From contig NZ_CP014164.1 in NCBI RefSeq assembly GCF_001543285.1, positions 1,984,001-2,048,000 of the forward strand: DNA of 64,000 bases. Reading direction: 5' to 3'. Positions 36,074 through 45,118 of the stretch are shown piece by piece (the stretch's first letter is position 1; each line of letters begins with the position of its first letter). The position numbers were made by a program, and so were the translations under genes. The notes beneath the pieces are model-generated. The model was not told the DNA's origin and did not search any database. It saw only the letters and a list, made by a program, of their open reading frames with translations. The stretch is from Aerococcus viridans. GTDB lineage: Bacteria; Bacillota; Bacilli; Lactobacillales; Aerococcaceae.

Positions 36074-36440
36074 AGGGTGTTGAGCTTTGGCGCTCAGGCA
36101 GGTAGCACTGGAGGGAATATGCCGTAGCAAGTTTACTTGCTGCAAATATTCCTGAAGTGGAGACCGGACTGCCAAAGCGAACCCGACTAAACAGGGTGTG
36201 AGTGTCGACGCTCAGAAAGGGAACGTTGGAAGATTTGAGCAGTGACTGACGAAGTCAGGTACAATCTAATCTGAAACGCAGTCCTTTCTGGAGACACGAA
36301 CCCAACTAAAAAGGATGCGAGACAGGGCGTTTAGACAGGAGACAATAGCATAATAGTGCCGTATTACACAAAGTGTGATCCAAACTATTCTAAAGGGGAT
36401 ACTTGTCTACCCTAGCGCGCTCAACTTCATAGGGGTTAAG
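36074..36440 (+). repeat. Array D of modular structured repeats (three units)
   Basis: Units at about 36074-36192, 36193-36311 and 36312-36431 plus a short stub. Unit 1 has GCTTTGGC/GCCAAAGC and GGAATAT/ATATTCC with a GCAAG/CTTGC tip (as array C unit 3). Unit 2 has GTGTC/GACAC, AGAAAGG/CCTTTCT and CTGAC/GTCAG. Unit 3 is degenerate but close to array C unit 1. Unlike arrays A, B, C and E, it does not follow a gene end: the nearest gene to the left starts at 35927 and points away, and an IS200/IS605 element begins just to the right. Confidence 0.85.
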
Positions 36441-36569
36441 CGTCTACGTAAATGAGTAGATTAAGTTTAACAATTTCTCTACATTTTACCGTGTATAATC
36501 TTTTGCCGATTAGAAGCTTTATTTAAAGTCGCCCCTTGAGAAAACCGTGTAATTCATTACATGGATGAA

Positions 36570-36992
36570 TCAAGTTCTAGGGCGACCGTCATTGTATTCC
36601 GTTAATTGATTTTCTATATACTTTTTGACCGTTTCTTTAGACATACTACCTACTGTTGCCATGAAATAACTAGGTGTCCATAAATGGCCACCCCATAACA
36701 TTGCTTTTGTTTCTGGATATGCTTTGAACCATAGACGTGCAGATTTCCCTTTAAGTGTTTTGACGATACTACTTGCGGCATGTTTAGGGTTGAACGGAAT
36801 CAACATATGGATATGGTCAGGCATTACTTGGAGCGATTGGATGACAATATCGTGTTCATCACAAATATGCGTCAATATATCTTGCATGGCGTTTTGCTTT
36901 TCAATGGTTGTAAATATTTCTTTACGATACTTTGTTACCCAAACCAAATGGAAATTAAAATCATAGACATTTGTCCTTGTTTTCACCATCAT
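36570..36992 (-). CDS. tnpA: IS200/IS605 transposase TnpA (Y1/HUH)
   Basis: A 140-residue single-strand transposase. The HUH motif is HIHMLIPF near residue 61. The nucleophile Tyr is in ETVKKYIENQ near residue 125. The N-terminus YDFNFHLVWVTKYRKEIFT is typical. It cuts and rejoins the element's ends in single-stranded form. Intact. Confidence 0.95.
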   Translation of the reverse strand: MMVKTRTNVYDFNFHLVWVTKYRKEIFTTIEKQNAMQDILTHICDEHDIVIQSLQVMPDHIHMLIPFNPKHAASSIVKTLKGKSARLWFKAYPETKAMLWGGHLWTPSYFMATVGSMSKETVKKYIENQLTEYNDGRPRT

Positions 36993-37093
36993 ATGTAAAC
37001 ACCTCTTTAACTACATTATAGCAATTGTTATCGCTATAAACAAGTGTCATACGTATGGTATAATATATCTATAAACGCAAGGGGGATGAAAAC

Positions 37094-38235
37094 ATGTATC
37101 AAGGAATTGAGTGTAAAATCTATCCTAACGAAAAACAGCGTCAGTTAATTCATATGACCTTTGGTCATACCCGATTCATCTGGAACGAAATGTTGGCCAT
37201 GTTGAATGCGCGGTACGAAAACAATCCTGACCTTCAAATGCTATCTTATAATGCGTTATCCTCTCTTATTCCACAAATGAAGAAGGAATATCCCTGGTTG
37301 CGTGAAGTTGATAGCGTAGCTGTTCAATGTAGTGTTAAACGCTTATCCGAAACTTTTGTTCGTTTTTTAAAGATTATTCAAAATACCCAAAATTCAAATC
37401 AAAGAAGAACACCAGACAGTCGTATTTAAGTACCATACGTGGCAACAACATTCGTTTTAATGATAATCAGCGGTATATCAAATTACCCAAATTAGGTTGG
37501 ATAAAATGTAAGTCAAGTGTGCTTCATATTGAGAATGAACGCATAAAATCTGTCACCGTTAAATATACACCTAGTGGCGACTACTATATCTCCCTTTTGG
37601 TCACAAGCGATAATCAAGCAATGCCCAAAACAGGAAATGTAGTCGGTGTCGATTTAGGTGTAAGTGATTTAGCTATTACGTCTGATGGTCAAAAATATCA
37701 AAGTCAGCGACTACATTTGTCTTATAAGAAGCAATTACATTATTGGGAAAAGCGAATGGCCCGTAGACGTTTACAAGCCAAAAAGAACGGTGTAGCTTTA
37801 GCGGATGCGAAAAACTACCAGCAAGCCAAACGCCAAGTGGCCCGTATTCATCAACGTATCAAAAACATCCGCAAGGATTACATGCATAAAATCACAACCG
37901 ATATGGTTAAAAGTTATGACGTTATCGTTCTAGAGGATTTAAAGACGACTAATATGATGAAAAATCATCAATTAGCCCGTTCAATCGCTGGCCAATCCTG
38001 GCGGATGTTTAGAACAATCCTAGAGGCAAAGTGCGAAATGTACGATAAGACATTTGTGGCTATTAATCCGTACAAGACAACCCAAAAATGTTCTAATTGC
38101 GGGTATGATAGCGGTAAAAAAGCGTTAAATATACGTCATTGGACTTGTATGAAGTGTAATATGCATCACGATAGAGATATCAACGCAGCTAAAAATATAT
38201 TAAATATTGGCCTGGAACAGGCCTTAGTTAAATAG
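37094..38235 (+). pseudogene. tnpB: TnpB (RNA-guided nuclease) split by a one-base frameshift
   Basis: TnpB is an RuvC-type nuclease guided by an RNA from the element's right end. The first frame (37094-37429) holds the N-terminal part (CKIYPNEKQRQLIHMTFGHT). At 37361-37368 the bases CGTTTTTTAAAG contain six T. One more T would continue the protein as RFFKDYSKYPKFKSKKNTRQ, open from 37369 to the stop at 38235. The downstream part keeps RuvC Asp in VVGVDLGVSDLA, Glu in VIVLEDLKTTN, zinc ligands CSNC...CMKC and the last Asp in HHDRDINAAKNIL. The lesion is therefore either a recent deletion in a T-run or bypassed by slippage. Confidence 0.85.
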
Positions 38236-38310
38236 CTTAGACCGCTGTTTTGCTTTGAAATAAGTGGAACAAGTCATGAGTGTTCCTAGAAACACGCCAT
38301 TTTAATGGCG
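38130..38310 (+). ncRNA. Probable guide RNA (reRNA/omegaRNA) region at the right end
   Basis: In this transposon family the TnpB guide RNA spans the 3' end of tnpB and the element's right end. Here the hairpin GGCCTGGAACAGGCC at the end of the coding region, the GTGTT/AACAC hairpin and CGCCATT/AATGGCG follow one another. The call is by position and family knowledge. No motif proves transcription. Confidence 0.4.
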
Positions 38311-38377
38311 CTGTAGTTCATATATAACTTAATGATAACTAGGTTTGCCATAAAGCTGAAATAATACCAATCAGAAT

Positions 38378-38411
38378 TAAAAAAGCATCGCAACTAAGTG
38401 TTGCGACGCCA
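38378..38411 (-). terminator. Terminator after the first arginine transporter gene
   Basis: On the minus strand GCGTCGCAACAC pairs around TTA with GTTGCGATGC and is followed by six T residues. Confidence 0.8.
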
Positions 38412-38421
38412 GTTCGTATAA

Positions 38422-39942
38422 TTATTGAGCATATTTTTCATTCATTCGCCGTTCATAAACGTTTAATAATTTTGTTAGGGTGAAGGTTAACATAAAGTAG
38501 ATAGCCATTGAGATGATTAGTGGAATGATACCATTAAAGGTAATCGTTGATACATTACGGGTTTGGAAGGTTAATTCCGCTACACCGATTGTAGATACGA
38601 TAGATGATTCTTTAATTAAGGATACGAACTCATTCCCTAGTGATGGCCAGATAGATCTTAATGATTGTGGAAAAATAACTTTCCGCATCGTTGTCCAGTA
38701 GCCTAAACCAAGTGAGCGAGCAGCTTCAGCCTGCCCTTTATCTACAGAACTGATACCTCCACGGATAATTTCTGCAATATAAGCACCTGAGTTTAGAGAT
38801 ACCGCAACCAAACCTGATGTCATGGTTGACCAACCAAACATACCAGCAAAACCGAGGTAAACAAATAATACTTGAATCATTAGTGGTGTCCCACGAACTA
38901 CTTCGATGTAAGCTTGAGCTATCAAATCGACTAATTTATTTTCCGATAAACGCATTAACGCTAGCGCTGCACCAATAATTAAACCAAAGAAAATAGCTGT
39001 CGCTGAAATGACTAAAGTTGTTTTTAAACCATTCACGAAATAAGGCGCATAAGCTGCCCAAGTCGATTGACGATTGTCCTCAATAATTTGGTAGGATTCC
39101 TCCAACCATTGGTCAATTAAACCTTGTTCCTGAGCGTCCGCAATGGATTTGTTGACTGCTGCTTGTAATGTAGGTTGGTCTTTTGGCATTGCTGCTGCCT
39201 TACCAGGATCTTGGATTGGTAAATTCGCTTCAATAACTGTTAAACTAGGATTTTCCGCCGCATACGCTCCGGCTACGTCCTCATCTAATAATACCCCGTC
39301 AACTAACCCCGAATCTAAAGCTGAAATGGAATCAGTCGTCGTACGCATTACTTGTACTTCTGAATTAGGGTAATATTCTCCAACTAATAACTGTTGTGTG
39401 GTCCCTTCACCAATAGAAATTTTTCCACCATTTGAAAAGTAGCTATCATCTGTAATTTCACTCACTTTGCTTTCTTGAATAACAAATGATTGACCAGAAA
39501 CTTGGTAGATATCAGAAAAATCTACTGATTTAGCGCGCTCTTCAGTGGAAGTCATTCCTGCTAATACAATATCAATTTGACCAGTATCCAATGATGTTAA
39601 TAAATTCGAAAACTCCATATCAACAACTTCAAGGTCTACGCCTAAGTCATCTGCGATTTTTTGTGCTAAGAAGATATCTAGTCCAACAACTTGATTTTTG
39701 CCATCTTTCAAAATAGAGAATTCAAAAGGTGCATACGTTGAGTTAGTCCCAACCCGCAATACCCCTCGGTCTTTGATGTCTTGGTATAAAGTGTCCTCTC
39801 CAGGTGCTGTTGCTTCACTGGCATCGATGGTAGATGCCGCTGATTGACCCTCTTCAGTTGCCAAAACGGGACTTTGACTCAACCCAACCATGGCTAGGAC
39901 AAGTGTCATACAAACCAAGATAATTTGTTTCATATATTTCAT
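38422..39942 (-). CDS. Amino-acid ABC transporter, substrate-binding protein fused to permease (likely arginine)
   Basis: A 506-residue fusion. A signal peptide (1-28) is followed by a polar amino-acid-binding domain (about 55-285: VLRVGTNSTYAPFEFSILKD, VDLEVVDMEFSNLLTSLDTG, AGMTSTEERAKSVDFSDIY). A HisM/GlnP-type permease domain (about 305-500) carries EVVRGTPLMIQVLFVYLGF and EAARSLGLGYWTTMRKVIFP. The arginine assignment rests on the T-box before it, whose specifier codon is CGC. The ATPase subunit is not encoded nearby and must come from elsewhere. Closely related to the 43-44.6 kb gene, so a duplication. The ATG follows GAGGAGG. Confidence 0.9.
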   Translation of the reverse strand: MKYMKQIILVCMTLVLAMVGLSQSPVLATEEGQSAASTIDASEATAPGEDTLYQDIKDRGVLRVGTNSTYAPFEFSILKDGKNQVVGLDIFLAQKIADDLGVDLEVVDMEFSNLLTSLDTGQIDIVLAGMTSTEERAKSVDFSDIYQVSGQSFVIQESKVSEITDDSYFSNGGKISIGEGTTQQLLVGEYYPNSEVQVMRTTTDSISALDSGLVDGVLLDEDVAGAYAAENPSLTVIEANLPIQDPGKAAAMPKDQPTLQAAVNKSIADAQEQGLIDQWLEESYQIIEDNRQSTWAAYAPYFVNGLKTTLVISATAIFFGLIIGAALALMRLSENKLVDLIAQAYIEVVRGTPLMIQVLFVYLGFAGMFGWSTMTSGLVAVSLNSGAYIAEIIRGGISSVDKGQAEAARSLGLGYWTTMRKVIFPQSLRSIWPSLGNEFVSLIKESSIVSTIGVAELTFQTRNVSTITFNGIIPLIISMAIYFMLTFTLTKLLNVYERRMNEKYAQ

Positions 39943-40038
39943 GATTCTGCCTCCTCTAAAGCATTTTTCTCTTATATCAACATTTGCTTCTTATCAACTA
40001 TTTAATTAGCTAACTTCAACTTTTACTATTTTAGGCAA

Positions 40039-40265
40039 TAAAAAAATCCCCACCTCTATAACAGAGGCGGAGATCCACGGTACCACTCTAATTTTAGGGA
40101 TGGCCTTCACCTCCCCTTACTTGAAATGGTAACGTCATTAGCGAAATGACTTACTAACAAAGGTTCAGTCATTTTTCTCAACAATGCGGTTCAATCATCC
40201 ATTCTGTAAGGCCTCACACCAACGCCCCTCGCTATACCAGTAGATAATTTACTCTTTGTTTCATT
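40039..40265 (-). promoter_or_regulatory. T-box riboswitch, specifier CGC (arginine)
   Basis: Minus-strand leader of the transporter gene. Stem I begins near AACAAAGAG and closes with TTGTT. Its specifier loop reads GAAC-CGC-A, giving an arginine codon. The antiterminator T-box core AGAGTGGTACCGTGG is at 40075-40089. The terminator CCGCCTCTGTTATAGAGG plus T-run follows at 40041-40070. Uncharged tRNA-Arg would stop termination and raise transporter expression. The variable T-box base is U, predicting a discriminator A in the cognate tRNA. Confidence 0.88.
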
Positions 40266-40308
40266 GAATATTTATTAAAATAGTATGTGGTTTTACCACG
40301 TCCACTAC

Positions 40309-40338
40309 ATTATATTGACATGACCGTGTATTTGTCAA
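40309..40338 (-). promoter_or_regulatory. Promoter of the first T-box/transporter unit
   Basis: On the minus strand TTGACA (40333-40338), 18 bases, TATAAT (40309-40314). Both hexamers are perfect consensus. The T-box leader begins about 45 bases downstream. Confidence 0.8.
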
Positions 40339-40557
40339 TCACTGTCGGTTGAAATGTTGAAAAAGTATCAGTCGTTTTCAAGCATCAGAAAGCTTATTTG
40401 GTCTAGGTTTCCTTGCTTATAGCAGTTTTGTAGGTATTTTTTACATGAGATTTTCACGCAAAAAAGCTGACAAATTGAACGATCAAGTCAGCAATTATGC
40501 GTTTGGTCATCTATCACCGCGATGGCCTACAAAGAAGAGGAAGATGTTCCTTTCCAA

Positions 40558-40585
40558 TAAAAAAAGACTAGCACGGGGCTAGCCT
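40558..40585 (-). terminator. Terminator after the FMN reductase gene
   Basis: On the minus strand GGCTAGC pairs with GCTAGTC around CCCGT and is followed by seven T residues. The remaining gap between this site and the T-box promoter (about 40340-40557) shows only a short open frame without a start codon, and no gene I can support. Confidence 0.8.
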
Positions 40586-40608
40586 TCTTGGTTTGATTTA
40601 TATATAAA

Positions 40609-41157
40609 TTAGCCTACGAATTTAGCTGCGTATTCTGCGAATTGCGCACCAGCGCTTGCTAAGAATTGTTTAGAGTCTTCGTTAGTTACTTCACCAGTCT
40701 CCATGTCAGAAGTTTCAGATGTGTTGATGTAAAGTTCTGGTTGAGCCATAGTTTGTAAGTCTAAGAATACTAATGATTGACGTAATGAGTGATGCGCTAA
40801 AGTACCAGCAATACCAGAGATAGATTGAGATGCTACTAAAGCAGGTTTACCAGCCCATACGTTTTGACCCCAAGGACGAGAAGCGACGTCTAAAGCATTT
40901 TTCAATGCAGCTGGGATATTACGGTTGTGTTCAGGTGTTACAAAGATGATCGCATCTTGAGCTGCAACTTGTGCACGGAACTCTTCGTATTCTGCTGGAG
41001 AGTTAGCGTCTAAGTCTTGGTTATATAAAGGTAAGTTTGCGATTTCTAAAAAGTTAACTTCTGAACCTTCTGGTAAACCAGCAACGATAGCTTTCGCTAC
41101 ACCTTCAGACAAAGAGTTTTGACGGATAGAACCTACTACTACACCAAATTTTGTCAT
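40609..41157 (-). CDS. NADPH-dependent FMN reductase-like flavoprotein
   Basis: A 182-residue flavodoxin-fold protein of the NADPH-dependent FMN/azo/chromate reductase family. The FMN phosphate loop is VVGSIRQNSLSEGVA at the N-terminus and the second flavin loop is FVTPEHNRNIPAALKNALD. Substrate unknown. I place the start at 41157 behind AAAAGGAG; a longer frame reaching 41289 has no ribosome site and an unlikely sequence. Single gene. The 41160-41540 stretch upstream shows no further gene. Confidence 0.88.
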   Translation of the reverse strand: MTKFGVVVGSIRQNSLSEGVAKAIVAGLPEGSEVNFLEIANLPLYNQDLDANSPAEYEEFRAQVAAQDAIIFVTPEHNRNIPAALKNALDVASRPWGQNVWAGKPALVASQSISGIAGTLAHHSLRQSLVFLDLQTMAQPELYINTSETSDMETGEVTNEDSKQFLASAGAQFAEYAAKFVG

Positions 41158-41540
41158 GTTAAAAATCTCCTTTTCAAATATTCTTAATTTTTTTATCTTA
41201 CATGATATATCATAACACCTCGAATTCGAAATATCAAAAGTTAGCGCTTCGTATAACAAGTTTTTTATTGCGAAATGAAGATTTGTCACCCTTGTGATAT
41301 GAATATCCCCACTATATCAAGGTTTTTACTTACAAATTGTAAGTTGTACAAAATGGACTATTTGCTCAAAGAGTACAATCTTTGTGTTTTATAACCTTTA
41401 TCTTATTTAACAACTCACTTATTTTGCGCAAAAGTACACGAGCTCCCTCCACATAAAAAGCCAGAATGTGAACATGAATTCCGCAGCAAAATCCTGTTCA
41501 GTGTACCATTTCTTTGGATGCTCATTTTTATCTATATACA

Positions 41541-41572
41541 GGAAAAAGGACTGCACCAAAAGTACAGCCCCT
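41541..41572 (-). terminator. Terminator after argG
   Basis: On the minus strand GGGGCTGTAC pairs with GTGCAGTCC around TTTTG/GGT and is followed by TTTTTCC. Confidence 0.7.
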
Positions 41573-41663
41573 CAATTCGGAAGAATATATGCATTTTAAG
41601 CTACGGACCGTTTCGCACTTAGCGGATATCGGGCTCGCCAAATTAGACTTGTCACGTACTTAG

Positions 41664-42953
41664 TTATCTTAACCATTCATTATTTCTTGCAACATCCGAA
41701 AAGGCACCTGGTTCTGTTGTTTCACCTTTGGCCCAAATTTGCTCAGCCATTGTACGTGCTGATTGTGGTAAACCAAATAGTTTGATGAAGCCTTCTGCAT
41801 CATTTTGGTTGTAGATATCATCTTCACCAAAGGTTGCTAATTCATCTGAATATAATGAGTAAGGACTTGTCATACCTGCGTCGATGATATTCCCTTTATA
41901 CAGAATCATTGTCACTGACCCGGTCACAGTTTTTTGTGTTTCGTCTACAAAGACTTGCAGTGCTTTACGTAATGGGCTAAACCATAAACCGTTGTAAACT
42001 AGGTCAGCGTATTTCAAGGCTACGCTTTGTTTGTAGTGTTGTGTGTCACGGTCTAAAGCGATTTGCTCTAATTTCTCATGAGCGTGGTAAAGAATAGTGC
42101 CACCTGGTGTTTCATATACCCCACGTGATTTCATCCCTACTAAACGGTTTTCAACGACATCTAAGATACCGATCCCATTGGCGCCACCAATTTCATTTAA
42201 TTTTTCTAGTAAAGCGATTGGTGCTAATTTTTCCCCGTTTACAGCAATGGGGATACCTGATTCAAAGGTCACCGTAACTTCAACTTCTTGGTCAGGTGCA
42301 GATTGTGGTGATACCCCTAATTCCAAGATTTCTTCGTAGTTTGGTTTGTTGGTTGGGTCTTCTAAGTCTAACCCTTCATGTGACAAGTGGAATATATTTT
42401 CGTCTTTAGAGTAGTTGGTTTCACGTGTAATTGGTAGTGGCACGTTATGCGCTTCTGCGTAGTCAAAGGCTTGCTCACGAGACAAGATATCCCATTCACG
42501 CCATGGGGCGATGATCGTCATTGTTGGATCGAATTCACGGATGCCTAACTCGAAACGCACTTGGTCGTTTCCTTTCCCAGTACAACCGTGAACAATAGCG
42601 TCACAGTCTTCTAAATGCGCAATTTCAACCATACGTTTAGCAATTAATGGACGCGCGTAGGCAGTCCCTAATAAATAAGTCGACTCGTATTTAGCACCTG
42701 CTTGGATCGCTGGGAAAATGTAATCCGTAATGAATTCCTCACGCAAGTCTTCTACATATAATTTCGTCGCCCCACAGGCTACCGCTTTTTCTTTCAAGAA
42801 TTCAAAGTCTTCTTCTTGACCAACATTACCAGTCATCCCGATAACTTCACAGTCGTTATAGTTTTCCTTTAACCAAGGAATAATCACTGAAGTGTCTAAC
42901 CCACCTGAGTATGCTAGTAAAACCTTTTTAATGTCTGCTTTTGTTCTTGCCAT
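41664..42953 (-). CDS. argG: Argininosuccinate synthase
   Basis: A 429-residue enzyme joining citrulline and aspartate with ATP. The PP-loop motif is [20 protein letters not shown]. Further motifs are [35 protein letters not shown] and [20 protein letters not shown]. It sits 60 bases after the second SBP-permease gene on the same strand, so it probably shares its T-box leader. ArgH lies just upstream in the same direction but with a separate control region. The ATG follows TAGGAGG. Confidence 0.97.
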   Translation of the reverse strand: MARTKADIKKVLLAYSGGLDTSVIIPWLKENYNDCEVIGMTGNVGQEEDFEFLKEKAVACGATKLYVEDLREEFITDYIFPAIQAGAKYESTYLLGTAYARPLIAKRMVEIAHLEDCDAIVHGCTGKGNDQVRFELGIREFDPTMTIIAPWREWDILSREQAFDYAEAHNVPLPITRETNYSKDENIFHLSHEGLDLEDPTNKPNYEEILELGVSPQSAPDQEVEVTVTFESGIPIAVNGEKLAPIALLEKLNEIGGANGIGILDVVENRLVGMKSRGVYETPGGTILYHAHEKLEQIALDRDTQHYKQSVALKYADLVYNGLWFSPLRKALQVFVDETQKTVTGSVTMILYKGNIIDAGMTSPYSLYSDELATFGEDDIYNQNDAEGFIKLFGLPQSARTMAEQIWAKGETTEPGAFSDVARNNEWLR

Positions 42954-43014
42954 AATGAATGCCTCCTAAATTTCTGTCTAAAATTTTCTATCTAAAATTT
43001 TCTAATTAAAATCG

Positions 43015-44568
43015 TTAAGCGTATTTTTGGTTCATCTTTCTCTCATATACATTCAAGACTTGCGACAAGGCATAAGTCATGATGAAGTAGATGATCATTG
43101 AAATAAATAATGGGACCACTGCTTGGTAAGTAATACTTGTTACCGCACGTGTTTGGAAGGTTAATTCCGCCACCCCAATGGTCGATACAATAGAAGATTC
43201 CTTGATCAAGGTGATAAATTCATTCCCCAGTGACGGCCAAATCGATCTTAATGATTGCGGAAAAATGACTTTCCGCATGGTTTGCCAGTAGCCAAGCCCT
43301 AGTGAACGCGCAGCCTCAGCTTGCCCCTTATCAACGGATTGAATACCCCCACGGATAATCTCCGCGATATAAGCACCCGAGTTCATGGATACTGACACCA
43401 AACCGGCAGTCATTGTAGACCAGCCAAAGATAGACCCTACACCAAGGAACATGAATAAGACTTGGATCATTAATGGTGTACCACGCACAAACTCGATATA
43501 AGCTGTCGCCAAGAATTTTAAAACTGGGTTATTAGTCAAACGCATAAGGGCTAAGAAAATCCCCAAGATCATACCGAAGAAGATGGATACCCCTGCAATA
43601 ATCAAGGTTGTTTTAATCCCGTCCCAAAAATATGGCCAGTAGGTGGTCCAACCTGTTCCCGCGTTTTCACCAGCGATAATATCAAATGAGGCTTCTGTCC
43701 AAGTTTCGATTAAGCCTTGGTCATTCACATCTTCTAGAATATCGTTGATAGCTGTTTGTAAGGATGGTTGGTTTTCCGGGATACCAATTGATTTCCCTTG
43801 ATCTTCAACCATGCCGTCTAAGTTAGAGTCAATAACGGTTAACCCTTCATTTTCAGCTGCATTGGCACCGGCAACCGTGTCATCTAGTAACACCCCATCT
43901 GCTTGGCCAGAAATTAAGGCCGCAATGGCATCCCCTGATTTACGCATGATCAACAAGTCTGGATTTTCAAAGAAGTCTCTCACATAACCCTCTTGTAATG
44001 TCGCTTCAGATACAGCAATGGTATGCGCGCCATTTTCAAATGAGGTATAATCTACAATTTCATCTTCTTCGCCTTCACGGATAACGATGGATTGACCAGA
44101 TAATTCATAAGCATTTGAGAAGTCTATGGATTGGTCACGTTCTTCAGTTGCCCCCATACCAGCGATGATCATGTCGATACCTCCCGTTTCAAGCGAAGCG
44201 ATCAACGACCCAAACTCCATATCAACAACTTCCAGTTCAACCCCTAATTGGTCTGCAATATATTCTCCTAGGAAAACATCAATCCCGACGACTTCGTTTT
44301 GACCGTCTCTTAAAACGGTAAACTCATAAGGTGAGTAACCAGAAGCAGTCCCCATTCTAAGCACACCACGTTCTTGAATCTCCGATAGTAATGTATCTTC
44401 ACCTTCAACCTCAGCCGCTGCTTCAGGACCCGTCCAAGACGATGCGGAAACACTTTTGGCTGGTACAACAAGACTGATCAAGATGGCCAAAATAACCATC
44501 AAATTAAAACCCTTCAACTGCCATCCCACTTGATTTTTCTTCTTCAGCTGACTAAACATTTTCTTCAA
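43015..44568 (-). CDS. Amino-acid ABC transporter, substrate-binding protein fused to permease (likely arginine), second copy
   Basis: A 517-residue protein with the same layout as the 38.4 kb copy: N-terminal hydrophobic segment (about 22-42), binding domain (VLRMGTASGYSPYEFTVLRD, VDMEFGSLIASLETGGIDMI, IAGMGATEERDQSIDFSNAY), then permease domain (EFVRGTPLMIQVLFMFLGVG, EAARSLGLGYWQTMRKVIFP, SIWPSLGNEFITLIKESSIV). The permease half is nearly identical to the first copy while the binding half is more diverged. No ATPase gene is adjacent. Its arginine T-box leader and the following argG support arginine or a close relative (citrulline, ornithine) as substrate. Confidence 0.9.
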   Translation of the reverse strand: MKKMFSQLKKKNQVGWQLKGFNLMVILAILISLVVPAKSVSASSWTGPEAAAEVEGEDTLLSEIQERGVLRMGTASGYSPYEFTVLRDGQNEVVGIDVFLGEYIADQLGVELEVVDMEFGSLIASLETGGIDMIIAGMGATEERDQSIDFSNAYELSGQSIVIREGEEDEIVDYTSFENGAHTIAVSEATLQEGYVRDFFENPDLLIMRKSGDAIAALISGQADGVLLDDTVAGANAAENEGLTVIDSNLDGMVEDQGKSIGIPENQPSLQTAINDILEDVNDQGLIETWTEASFDIIAGENAGTGWTTYWPYFWDGIKTTLIIAGVSIFFGMILGIFLALMRLTNNPVLKFLATAYIEFVRGTPLMIQVLFMFLGVGSIFGWSTMTAGLVSVSMNSGAYIAEIIRGGIQSVDKGQAEAARSLGLGYWQTMRKVIFPQSLRSIWPSLGNEFITLIKESSIVSTIGVAELTFQTRAVTSITYQAVVPLFISMIIYFIMTYALSQVLNVYERKMNQKYA

Positions 44569-44585
44569 CCTCCTAGATTTTTCCT

Positions 44586-44740
44586 ATAAAAAAAGCCCAC
44601 CTCTCCTAAAAAGAAGAGGCGGACGAATATCCACGGTACCACTCTACTGTCGCGATTTTTGTCTATAAGCTTCCCCTTGTAAAAAACTAGACTTTCATCC
44701 AATCTTTATAAACAAGCTTTCATTTGTCGGCCCGGAAAAT
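44586..44740 (-). promoter_or_regulatory. Partial second T-box: antiterminator/terminator without Stem I
   Basis: Downstream of the complete T-box, the leader contains a second T-box core AGAGTGGTACCGTGG (44631-44645) and a second terminator (GTCCGCCTCTTC/GGAGAGGTGGGC, 44595-44622, then seven T). In between there is no GAAC-codon specifier loop and no AGAG/GGTGG Stem I landmarks. It looks like a duplicated expression platform that lacks its own tRNA anticodon reader. Confidence 0.75.
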
Positions 44741-44985
44741 AAAAAAATCCGCCCCTTCAAATGAAGAGGCGGTTAATATCCACGGTACCACTCTACTGCT
44801 GACAAAAATACATCAACGCTTGATGACTTAACGCGCCTAACGAATTGAGCTACTTTTATATCTGATTAACTTACTTCACTCAATTATCTCAGCAATGCGG
44901 TTCACAATTCTCCTGACATAGACCTTCCACCAATCGTCTACTCGCTTTAGTCAGTACCCTTGTTACTCTTTGCTTCTATGATTTA
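44741..44985 (-). promoter_or_regulatory. T-box riboswitch, specifier CGC (arginine), complete
   Basis: Minus-strand leader. Stem I base AGCAA/TTGCT, AGAG motif, GGTGG segment and specifier loop GAAC-CGC-A are present. T-box core AGAGTGGTACCGTGG lies at 44779-44794 and the terminator CCGCCTCTTCA/TGAAGGGGCGG with seven T at 44741-44772. The Stem I base differs from the 40 kb T-box (AACAA/TTGTT) by a compensated pair. Controls the transporter and probably argG. Confidence 0.88.
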
Positions 44986-45053
44986 ATATTCAATTCTCAT
45001 AAAAAAATAACATCTATCATTTATTTTTAAGTTTTTATCATTTTCTTTTAATT

Positions 45054-45082
45054 ATTCTAATCGGTAATTTATAGAAAGTCAA
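45054..45082 (-). promoter_or_regulatory. Promoter of the tandem T-box/transporter/argG unit
   Basis: On the minus strand TTGACT (45077-45082), 17 bases, TAGAAT (45054-45059). Confidence 0.65.
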
Positions 45083-45118
45083 CCGGAAAAGTAAAATTCT
45101 TTTTACAAACTTTTTAAC

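Larger units (their letters stand above)
36500..38312. mobile_element. IS200/IS605-family insertion sequence with divergent tnpA and tnpB
   Basis: A complete-looking element with Y1 transposase tnpA on the minus strand and tnpB on the plus strand. The left end carries the imperfect hairpin GTCGCCC (36528-36534)/GGGCGAC (36580-36586) with an inner TGTAAT/ATTACA palindrome. It overlaps the last tnpA codons. The right end carries CGCCATTTTAATGGCG (38295-38310) after a GTGTT/AACAC hairpin. Such subterminal hairpins, rather than terminal inverted repeats, are the hallmark of this family. The exact cleavage sites could not be fixed, so the borders are approximate. Confidence 0.85.

Noticed and set aside
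40360..40580. Short plus-strand open frame with a hydrophobic segment (LFGLGFLAYSSFVGIFYMRF) and basic tail
   Set aside because: No ATG, GTG or TTG with a ribosome site opens it before the hydrophobic part, and it runs through the FMN-reductase terminator. A decayed gene is possible, but I cannot support it.
41600..41660. Possible repeat-family remnant after argG (GGCGAGCCCGATA on the minus strand)
   Set aside because: Only a few bases of similarity and no helix or constant block can be aligned with confidence.
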